64,000 bases of DNA from Whitmania pigra (Eukaryota; Annelida; Clitellata; Hirudinida; Haemopidae): assembly GCA_021613335.1 (NCBI GenBank), contig JAJTWR010000359.1, forward strand, positions 650,001-714,000, given 5' to 3'. Numbering within the stretch: position 1 is the stretch's first letter; each line of letters starts with the position of its first letter. Position numbers and translations under genes: made by a program. Positions 55,001-64,000 of this stretch are shown here, one piece after another. Below the pieces are notes generated by a model. The model was given only the letters and a program-made list of their open reading frames with translations, made no database searches and was not told the origin of the DNA.

Positions 55001-56396
55001 TCTGGTCACCTGCATTTTCTCCATATTCCATTTGAATGGCTTGAGGAGAGAAGCAGCCACTTTGATATCCAACGTGTGACCAAAATGCTCCTTGTAAGGA
55101 TCTGCATCACCAATATTTGTTTAAAATAAAACAAATATCATCTTATTACCATCATCATCTTAATATCAACATCATTTATTTTTTTTGCAATATTAAACTA
55201 ATATTTATACTGATGCATTATAATAACTTATGCATAATTAATTGCACCCTTAATACTCAATGGTTATGGTGCTTTTATAGATGAACATATTACCATTATT
55301 ATCCTCATGCTTGCATTACCCACCTGTTATAGCAACAATTTGATCATCATCTTCAGATTCAACATCTTCATCATCGTCATCATCAATACCCTCTTCAACT
55401 TCTTCATCTATTTCAGATAAGTTTGCTTCATCCATGTTATCATCATCATCATCACTATCATCATCCTGATCCTCAATATCATCTTCTTCTTCATATTTCT
55501 CTTCTTCCTTTTTATTACCATCATCATCACAAGCTATTCAAAAAAATTAGTAAAGAAAGTAATTCATTTAGAATCTCAAACAATCCAAACATAATTGAAC
55601 TGTTTAATGGCCAACAGAACCAAAGACTGGATTGCTTAAAATCTATCAATAACCAAAACAAACCTTCTGCAACATTTCTCTTGACTCCAAACAAGTTGAT
55701 GAACTCCTTGTAAGGATTACCAGCCTCTTCTTCATTCTCATCATCCATTTTCCTCAGAACTCCTTCATCTGTGATTTTCTAAAAAAAAAAAAAGATGCTA
55801 AGTAATTTTAGCCTATACTGACCAAACAATAATAAACAGCAATCCAAATGCACAAATATAAATCAATTCAGTAATATTGAACTTGCAATTTAATTAATCA
55901 TCTATTGAATAATGACATTAAATTATGAACTATAAAAACATTATTTCAGGATTTACCTTTGCTTCAAATTCTTTTTGTTGATATTGTCTTTCTGAGAAAT
56001 ATTTCTTTTTAAGTTGTTTTTTTGTTCTAAGAAAAAATGAAATTTATCATGAAGTTATGAAATGTAGAAAACACATATTGATTTGGACAAACAAAAACCA
56101 AACACCACAAACAGTAAATAAGGTTATAATTAAAAAAAAAAAAAAAATTAAAAATGTTTCTTGGACTGATGTTAACCTTGAGTTTAATTTATTAGCACAA
56201 CACATTTACAATTTAAAAATTTAACATTTGTCAAATACTTAGATAAATAGCCTTACAAAACTTTGTCTTGCGAGCCTTCCATTTTGCGTTTTTTCTTTGG
56301 TCTTATATCTCTTTCAAAACGCTTTCTTTTTTGACCCTTAAACTTTTGTTTATCATTTTTATTGTGAGAGAGCTTCTTCTTCCCCGTTTTAGCCAT
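50019..56396 (-). CDS. utp25: U3 snoRNP protein UTP25 (digestive organ expansion factor), 20 exons
   Basis: Nucleolar small-subunit processome factor for 18S rRNA maturation; a DEAD-box-like fold lacking functional ATPase motifs. Exons in coding order: 56396-56257, 56026-55957, 55778-55664, 55533-55324, 55101-55010, 54614-54522, 54392-54317, 54011-53959, 53595-53510, 53305-53204, 52928-52805, 52619-52541, 52354-52198, 51971-51866, 51781-51696, 51563-51487, 51290-51208, 50903-50779, 50446-50348, 50265-50019; 2220 nt, 739 aa (human about 756). The start MAKTGKKKLSHNKNDKQKF is basic, then an acidic Asp/Glu run in exon 4. Family signatures: YADLYFPSRTFNNGDDL, YARPKVLIVVPFRS, SSDIIIASPLGLK, VLILDQSDVLLMQNWNN, IFIPSYYDFIRIRKYM, ICEYTQKERVSRARQFFFEG, YTERFHFYYRYFIRGIHHLI. 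The intron before the penultimate exon contains a tandem repeat of its own acceptor. Confidence 0.96.
50437..50658. repeat. Six tandem 37-bp repeats carrying a splice acceptor
   Basis: Unit starts at 50437, 50474, 50511, 50548, 50585 and 50622, each beginning CTGAGTATATCTGGAGTTAA (one copy has CTGACT). On the coding (minus) strand every unit contains ...TTTAACTCCAG followed by ATATACTCAG, which is the 3' splice site and the first codons of UTP25 exon 19. The copy next to the exon (acceptor boundary 50446/50447) must be the functional one. Confidence 0.95.
52048..52088. repeat. (AAT)n microsatellite
   Basis: About 13 ATA/AAT triplets in a UTP25 intron. A similar imperfect run lies at 53338-53385 in another intron. 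Confidence 0.9.
54728..54830 (-). mobile_element. Tigger-family 3' arm fragment
   Basis: Inverted relative to the arms at 12150-12240 and 47980-48070: the shared sequence covers the TTAATAAGTGAGAATGTACA region through the AATCGAGATAACC end. It lies in a UTP25 intron and contains no coding sequence. Confidence 0.6.
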
Positions 56397-57403
56397 TGAC
56401 AATAATTTAGAAAATGGTACTCCGCACGTGAATAATCCTAGCGATAAATACTTTCTTGTTTTGATAAAACCAATCCAAAACATTGACATAAAAATTCTAA
56501 TTCAATAAAATATTTTGATTTATAAAAATAAATATATTTCACTACTTGTAATGTGCTTTGTGAATTATTATTGTTATACTTTATAAAGCATAACATATGT
56601 AATCGTGGATTAAAACATTTAGAAGCAAGGCAGCTTTAAAGAGCTGTAGTTACTAATCCAGGGCCATTGTTTGGGTTTGACTTCAGATTTAACGCAACAA
56701 AAAGATCATCTCAAGTAGTGCGAGGGCTTGTCCGTTTCGAAAAAGTTCAATTGATGTCCCTTTCCTAACCTATTCCCAGAATTGCTTATCCTAACCCGTT
56801 AAAGTATCAAGAGAAGGTGACCGGGAAAGCTTCACACATTAATTATAAGCTGTTTTTTTTATCCTCTTCAAAAATGTTAGAACGAAGTGCAATAATCTAA
56901 TGACAAGCTGTATTATTTTAAATGTCCGTAATGATCAGAACAGCTGATATAAATTTCTGGCCTTAATTTGTGTGTATCCCATAGCAATATGGTATTGGAA
57001 AATCAAGAATATGATTTTGAAATTTGAGCAGGTCTCAAAGTTGTACCGGTCCCTCAAGTATATCCACCCTTTTGGCAGCCCTAACAATGAGACTCATCAC
57101 ATGGGTGACCAAGCAATCAGTTTAGTCTGTGTTACACTTTATAATTGACACAGTTACCACACAAATGCAGAAATAAATCATGGACACTACTGTTCCACAG
57201 AGGAAATTGACCATTAATAATTTCTGAAAAGTTGTCATCATCAATTACAAATATTTTTACTTTTTGTATGGTCTGGTTTTATTCATATATTTACATAAGG
57301 TCAAAGGCATGAAGTAATGTTGAGAATATCTTAGCTATGTTTACAACATAGACGTCAGAGGAAATCTCAAAAACAACTCTCCACAAAAGAATCTTTGCTT
57401 AAG
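56397..57403. other. Intergenic UTP25 to IMMP1L
   Basis: Holds the UTP25 promoter and the IMMP1L 3' end; a minus-strand TTTATT signal is near 57278. No coding stretch was recognised. Confidence 0.4.
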
Positions 57404-58742
57404 TTACAATACGCCCACAGAATCCAAAGGCCATATCTGAAATGAAAAGAACAAAACATTAAATGCACATTGAAATAATTGAGGTTTCCTGATTACTATT
57501 GTCTGACCCTAAGAAAAGCTCTGCCCTGAATAAGAGCATAAGGAACTGGTCCAAAAGATGAAGAATCCTTTGAGTTGCTCCTGTTGTCACCTTCAAGCCA
57601 AACATGACCTTTGGGAACCTAGGTGAGAAAAATATTTCTTTGAAATTGATGTAATGATTCAAATTTATATCATACAATATCGTTAGAGTTGCTCGATATA
57701 CATTAGTATATGTGACATACCTATAACATTAGGATTAGATTGATATATTCCAAGGTTTGGTAGATGATTAACAAGAAAGCACTATTCAGCATGTACTTAA
57801 GTTATTGAGGATAATGAATATTCAGGATATTCACATATATGTAGGTCATCGAACTATAGCTTACATACTTTCATATTATTTATTAATGTGTTAATTATAA
57901 ATCGATTGTTTTAATTATTTTTGGATAACATGTCACAAATAATAGCAATTATCAACCTCAAATTAGAAAATGCAAATGCTCATTGATAAAGCTCAATTAC
58001 CACATAATGACTTCGACCATCTTCGTAATGTTTGAGTCCTATATATTCACCTTCCATTGCAACAACTCTCTTGCAAATGTTCAATTGAGGATCTGAAGGT
58101 GATTTGCAGATGACGACATCCCCACTTAAAACAGTAAATTTGACTTAGCTCAAAGCCTCATATTTCAAATCAATAAGAGCAGTTTTGTAAAAACAACCAA
58201 TCAAATTTGCAGCATTTCAAAGTTTCTTTCAGTTCATGTAAAATGTACATTCATTTTAGTTTGAGAAATGCAACTAATTCCAGCTTAATAAATTATAAAA
58301 ATTTCATATAGTAAATACTATAATAAAATTACATTGAATTAAATATTACTTTTTAATTTTGCGAGACTTCACTGACAGTTTTTCTACTAAAACGACGTCA
58401 TTTGGCATTATGTTTGGCATCATCGAGGGGCCAGAGCACTGTAAGAAAATTACTAATTAAGACCTAAATATTCATCAATATTCATATTCTAAAACAATCA
58501 CAAACTGAGTGGAATATCAAACAAAACTTAAAATGCTGCTATTAAATGATTTAATGGCACTTGGTGCCACATTTTATTTAATTACCTTTCAAGCTTGATA
58601 TAATTTGAAAAATAAAACTAACCATCGCAATTTCCCCAATGAAACTAGAGGTGCAATGAGTCATACAAGTGATGGAGATTGCAATGATTCCATAACGACC
58701 CACAAATTTCGACAGCCCCTCGAGCTTTTTGAGATAAGACAT
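57404..58742 (-). CDS. immp1l: Mitochondrial inner membrane protease subunit 1
   Basis: Signal-peptidase-type Ser/Lys protease of the inner membrane; removes sorting peptides from proteins exported to the intermembrane space. Exons in coding order: 58742-58623, 58438-58350, 58124-58001, 57618-57508, 57436-57404; 477 nt, 158 aa (human 166). An N-terminal hydrophobic segment (about 17-35) anchors it. Box [10 protein letters not shown] carries nucleophile Ser45; NICKRVVA carries Lys88; [20 protein letters not shown] is the conserved box near the C-terminus, then [15 protein letters not shown] at 58742 was chosen since the family starts about 40 residues before the CSGPSM box; an in-frame ATG 22 codons upstream is possible. 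Its ATG is 351 bases after the RPAP1 stop, in the same direction. Confidence 0.94.
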
Positions 58743-59093
58743 TAAACAAAACAAAAATAATTTACAACTAAATGCGGACTTCCATAACACAGAGGTCAAC
58801 ATTATCAACTTTCTTTGAGTTAACTTACTTATAAACGGTAATAATTAATTGTGCGTATACTACTACTAATAATAATTTTAATCACATTATCCAAAATAAA
58901 AATAGATATATATCTATCTTAATTGTGCAATTAAGTTCAATCTAGTTGCCATTCGACATCTCCGTCCTTTCCATCTCCCATTTGATAAGTCCGTTCTGAC
59001 AGATCAGTTTGAAGAAGTAAGATATGACTCAATCAATTCGTATTTATTTTAGAATTTATGAATAGGAAAGAAACTGCGACTGTTCATTTTTAA
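58743..59093. promoter_or_regulatory. Short spacer RPAP1 to IMMP1L
   Basis: Only 351 bases separate the RPAP1 stop from the IMMP1L start on the same strand. It has to hold the RPAP1 polyadenylation signal (minus-strand AATAAA at 59043-59048) and the IMMP1L promoter. No specific promoter element can be assigned. Confidence 0.45.
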
Positions 59094-62000
59094 TTATACT
59101 ATGGCAATCAATTTTGTAAGCTGTTTCTGTCGAGAATCAGGTAGTGTCTCGTAAAGTTTGAATCCAAGAGCACATTCCAAATCTGTTTGTTTGTAGAAAA
59201 GAACGTGCGATCTCACTGGCTACAAAATCATAACAGCAAACATCACTTATAAATTTATATCAGCAAATGATCTGTAAACAAGTAAGCAAACCTCTTCCCA
59301 GTTATTTATCTCCTGTGCATATAACTTCCTCCATCTCTTGTGTGAGTCAGTCATTTCAACAGAAGAAAATAAGAATTGATTAAGATAATGAATGGTAACC
59401 AAGTATGGAATTGGAGTTTTTGTTTGTGTGAACCATCTAATTTTGAGGCTGTGATAAAATATCTTAATGAGAGATATGTTGTTCCCATCCTTAGAGTTTA
59501 GCAATTTCTTGATATCACAAGGGAGCTGTTGAATTATCATTTATCCAGCTTAAACATTATTTATAATTCGTAATTTAGAAGTTTTAGAATAAGGAATTCA
59601 GCAAAGATAAGCAAATGGTCAACATACCTGACTCAAGGGAAGGAAGAGATAGCGGGCAACTTCAGCTCTTTTCAACCACATATGCTGCCATAAGGAACCA
59701 GCATCATCATCAAACATAAATAATGGCAATAAAACCATAATGTCAAAAACTGGGATTCCGCCAAGATAATGCAAGTATACTTCCAAGAATGAATCATACA
59801 GTTCCTTTAAAAATGCCTGCTCTACCCTTCCATGCTTCTTTTGGTCCTTAATGTAAACCTCCACAAGTTGATCCAGATAAGAATATGTCACCCCATTCTC
59901 TAATTCCTTACCAGCTGAAATTATTATTTAAGAAATTCTTAACATTGACCATGTGATATTATTTAAGAAATTAATAGTAAAGTAAAAACTTTTACTAGTA
60001 GTCTCAACAATATTAAGGATTACCAAAAGAACAATAGTGAGCATAAAATTAGATTTTATCAAAAAAGAGCAACTTTGAACCTGCTACAACAGCTTGAATC
60101 AACCTGGCAAATTTTAACTGAGTAGGAATCTGATGCAAAACTTCTGGCCTGCATTTCTCAAAGAGTAATGAAGCTCTTACAGAATGGCTGCAGAGTTCTT
60201 CCAAGTTTTTAACCACAGCATAAAGCTCTGGATTTTTTCTACAATAAGTTCAGAATAAAAAATCAAACCATTCCTTTGCAAATATTATTCAATAGCATCA
60301 ATAATGTTACTAAAAATATGTTTCTAACTTAGATTGGTTGTGGAGGCCATAAAGATGTCTAAGAGGTTCAAGCAGCCAATCACGCCTCATGACCATTTTG
60401 TCGCACATTCCCGCCATCATACATTTCATCCTGCATCCAGCAAGTGAATTTCTGAATTAAAAAAAAGTTGCTGAGTTTTAATATGGAACTTATAAATAAC
60501 AATGTGTTGAAGAACCAGGAAATTATAAATGAATCTGTCAAAGAATCTGTAGCTTATAAATAACAAGGTGTTAAATAACCTGGAACTTGCAAGATCTTCT
60601 TCATTGAAGAATAATTGAACATAGGCATTGCCCATGTTTGAGAGATTATTGAAAATGTCACTACCAAAATCAATCAAGGGAGATCTCTTTGTATCAATGA
60701 TGAAACTGCTTTGAAACTTCTGAGTTGTTTCAGGGCATTCAAAGACATCCCTAAATTAAAAAATGAATGAGATGATTTTAAAAAACTGTCTAAAAATTCA
60801 CCTAATCTGGTTCTTAACAGATCTACATAATTGGTAACTAAAAAATATATTAAACCCATCATTCAAAAATTATCCATTGAAAATAAATAAAACTGTGCAC
60901 CTGAAGAAATCTTTGCTAAAAATAACATCCACAATCATCTCGGAAGCTATGGCTTCATCACCCTGGTGCAGATATGTTAACAGATTCAATGCCACCTTGT
61001 GATAAAAAACAGCACTGAGATGACCTTTGTGTTCCAAAGAACCCGTGAGTTGCTTGGTCATTCTAATGAGGAAATACACAAAATGAGCTTCAAATCTTGA
61101 AAACCAATTTTTGCTCAGAGCAGACGTATTGTTTGCAGAAATAAATTTTGAGAGGTAAACTTCAATCTCAGGATGTTTCAACACTTTCATAAGAATCTAA
61201 CAAATAATGAATTGAAATAATTAACATTAAGCATTACAATAACTAATGTATGTAATAAAATCATAAAAGTATGGTCCTACCCCTCTGTTGCCAAAACATG
61301 GTTCAGCTAGAGTAAGTGCCAGCCTAGTTAGTGCCACCAGAAATGAAGTCGTGGAAAGAGGGTCGACCACTGGGTGCCACTTAATGTTGGGTGGAGATAA
61401 TGGAGATGGTGAAAAAAACTGCGGTGAAGTTGATGATTTTGTTGGAGGAATGAGTGCCACTCTATGCACCTCCAAATGCGACGACACCAATTTCTTGGTC
61501 ACAGTTTTGGGTTGTCCGTCATCAGGCAATGAATCCAAAACATGAAAAGGATTAGCCCACAGCGACTCAAGTGACTTAAATGAGGCACACGATTCTCCAA
61601 GACTTTCATTCTGCTCAGCACCTGTGATGATGGAAGAGTTAACCCTGAGGAAGCTCACAGCTCTCGTAAAGGACATGGAATGCAAGCATGGTTCAAGGGT
61701 ATGAGCCACAAATTCTGAAGCTTCTGCAGCCAACTTTTGATGAAACTGAGAAATGAAAATCAATGTAAAAAATTAGTAATTAACTGACTGCCAAAGACAC
61801 AATTTTATTCAAATCCAAACACAAAAATAATTTTATGTCACTCACTTTGGCAAAACAAGTGGCAGCACAGTTTAATGAAGATGCCAGCACACTGGATGTT
61901 GAATATTTCTACAAGTTAAGGTTGCCATTTTGTAAGAAAATAAAAATTTGGCAACTTGTTATTCTCACCTGCAGATAATATTGAGACATGAAATCATTGA

Positions 62001-64000
62001 TGCACTTCTTGCAGATGATAATAATGAGGTTAACAAGCTCTGAAAATTCTTGATAAGATTCATTGGGCAGTATTAAATGGCTAAATAAATGGAGTTTAAA
62101 GTAATTATTAGCATGTTATAAACCTCTGACGAGATATCATCTATTTGATAATGTCTTACTGTGGTTCATTTTGGTTATCTCCAGGTAATGAGTTTATCCC
62201 AGCCTCTGCAAAAGACAAGAGTAACGAAGCTTCATTGGTGCTGTACATCTCATCAGGAAGCTTGGAAAGTGCATACAATCTTGTAACTAGGAACCCTTTA
62301 CACATTCTGAGAATAAGCACAGAAAAACTTACAATTTGAACTTTCATTGAGAATATCTCATTCATTGTATACAATTAAACAACATACAAATATAATGTAT
62401 ATAATTGTATGAAAAGGAACTTTATTCTAATAGTATTGACAAAAATGCAGGCACGATATGTATGTAAATTGTAGGCAAGGACATAACAGCAGTGCAATGA
62501 TCAATGTTTTATGAGTGATTATTCAAAAACTTACTTGAATTTCTCATAAGCCAATCCATATCTGAGAAGGACAATAAAAAGCCTCAAAGACTCAAAATAC
62601 AAGCTTGAACTAGAGATGCCTTGTTGAAGGTATTGAAAAACATTGTCGGCATATTTCTTAAGCTGCATTGTTTGAGTTTGAAATTAATTTAAATACTTTA
62701 AGGTATGTGATCAAACAACAAATATAAAACCCTTATTTACCACATAATTGGCAATATTGACATCCGAACTCGCTAGAACTCTCAGAAGCCTGATAACTTT
62801 AGACTTCGAAACTATTTTTCTAAGTGTCAAGCAGCCTAGGAAAACAAAATAATAATAATAATAAATGCAATATAATTACAAATTTCAAAAACATCAAGAG
62901 ATCTCAAGTTGTCTAAACCATTAATAACTGGTAATTACCATCTTCAAGAGTCAAGAATTCATTCACAAGTGAATCCGTGAGCTGTTGATAATGAAGGGTG
63001 TAAGGAGAATTGTCGTGTTCATGGTGGAGGTGATGATGTCGATAGATCCTGATGACAATATCGAGCAGGTTGTTCACCATTGCAGTTTGCAGGCGGAAGT
63101 AGTTCAAGAGGTAAGCGATTCGAGGCAGAAGAATCATGTTTAACAGGCCCTAGAGAATATGAACATTAAAATACATATTTTTCAACAAAAATGATACAAT
63201 AACAATACAGCTAGACAAAAATAATTTCAAAACATACAAGTTCCAAACGTACCACATTTTGTTTTAAAAAGTTCAAATATTTAAAAAACCACATCAAAGA
63301 AACCTACTTCTATCATGTCCTTCTTGAAAACTTCCTCAACTTTCAAAGAATTGTTTCCATTCGTCTGATTTGTGTTGACATCATCAACTAAACTTAAGTC
63401 CTCATTGGTGGCATTCATCACTGGCTGCTCGTATCCTCTGAACCAGGTGAAGACGTGATCGAGTGCACTCTAAATGCATTAAAACCTATTGTCAAATTGA
63501 TTCATGTTCCTTCGATGTAATGCTTAAGTAATCACCGTTGCTATTGCAATTTATATTAAATAATAAGTATAATAAGTAAAATATAAATTGTTACATTCAT
63601 TAAGTCCAGTCATTATTATTCGGTTATTTTTTGCTGACATCTACTTCTATAGAAGATATAAATATTATATTCACTTCATCTTCAGAATTAACGAGTAGTG
63701 CATGAAGAAGTTCAACTGCTGAGATGATGACGCTCTGAGCCGATGAATCCAGAGCTGCTCGTGCCAGGAGACCAACATCTCCACTGACCAGAACTGGAAT
63801 GATGCCATTTGATAATCGTCCATGGAAGCATCCCAACTTAGCCTATATTATGAAAATGTAAAATTAATTTTTTTAATAATAGTAATAAAATTTTGCACAA
63901 TAAACGATAAATACATGCACAATAGAACAGACTTGCAGTTAATGATGAAAATAAAAATAAATATTTAATTTAATTTAAAACCACCTGCTTCACAATGCAA
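59094..64000 (-). CDS. rpap1: RNA polymerase II-associated protein 1, C-terminal part
   Basis: Cytoplasmic/nuclear factor needed for assembly and nuclear import of RNA polymerase II. The 5' half lies beyond the right edge. Exons in coding order: >64000-63985, 63842-63675, 63469-63308, 63149-62939, 62835-62741, 62662-62535, 62306-62160, 62080-61969, 61908-61846, 61745-61281, 61196-60901, 60837-60802, 60750-60580, 60451-60329, 60238-60081, 59914-59628, 59525-59292, 59219-59094; about 2998 nt, nearly 1000 codons, all phases agree. The helical-repeat C-terminal region is recognised by GCRMKCMMAGMCDKMVMRRD, ARYLFLPLSQLPCDIKKLL, YLVTIHYLNQFLFSS and SHVLFYK...GFKLYETLPDSRQ at the end. The conserved RPAP1 N- and C-terminal named domains upstream are outside the window. 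Confidence 0.92.

Noticed and set aside
61288..61545. Plus-strand 85-codon open frame inside RPAP1
   Set aside because: It is the antisense shadow of the 465-base RPAP1 exon, which has clean phases with its neighbours.

Overview
The window is animal nuclear DNA. It is AT-rich, its genes are cut into many short exons with short introns, and it carries cut-and-paste transposons, non-LTR retrotransposon fragments and long GAT/ATG triplet arrays. The gene set (Robo receptor, p53 family, axonemal dynein LC1) is bilaterian. An invertebrate, plausibly a lophotrochozoan such as a leech-like annelid, fits the style; that placement is inference, since no species marker is visible. Exon borders were read by eye from GT/AG sites, reading-frame phase and family similarity. 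Where a total length is given, the listed exons add up to a whole number of codons.

Layout. 1-708: nearly pure AT sequence. 709-19319 (+): a 22-exon Roundabout (Robo) guidance receptor (5 Ig, 3 FN3, one membrane span, Ena-type proline motif) with long 5' introns full of microsatellites and transposon debris. 19320-24537: a transposon zone with a Mutator-like MITE with a perfect 10-bp target duplication and a hAT element split by a jockey/CR1-like retrotransposon. 24538-26182 (-): a PIM-like Ser/Thr kinase. 28256-34884 (+): a divergent p53-family gene. One of its introns holds three nested transposons. 35136-35711 (-): intronless DNAL1. 36714-39479 (+): CDC37. 40578-44776 (+): SUV420H/KMT5 histone methyltransferase. 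45950-46595 (-): Josephin deubiquitinase. 46596-50018: mostly empty, with a Tigger relic. 50019-56396 (-): UTP25. 57404-58742 (-): IMMP1L. 59094 to the right edge (-): the C-terminal ~1000 codons of RPAP1.

The genes are mostly unrelated neighbours: axon guidance, signalling kinase, stress transcription factor, cilia, HSP90 co-chaperone, H4K20 methylation, deubiquitination, ribosome biogenesis, mitochondrial protein processing and RNA polymerase II assembly. No operon or defence system was seen. The most striking items are the p53-family protein with replaced DNA-contact residues, the three-deep transposon nest inside it, the sixfold tandem copy of a splice acceptor in UTP25, and a one-base reading-frame problem at the start of CDC37.
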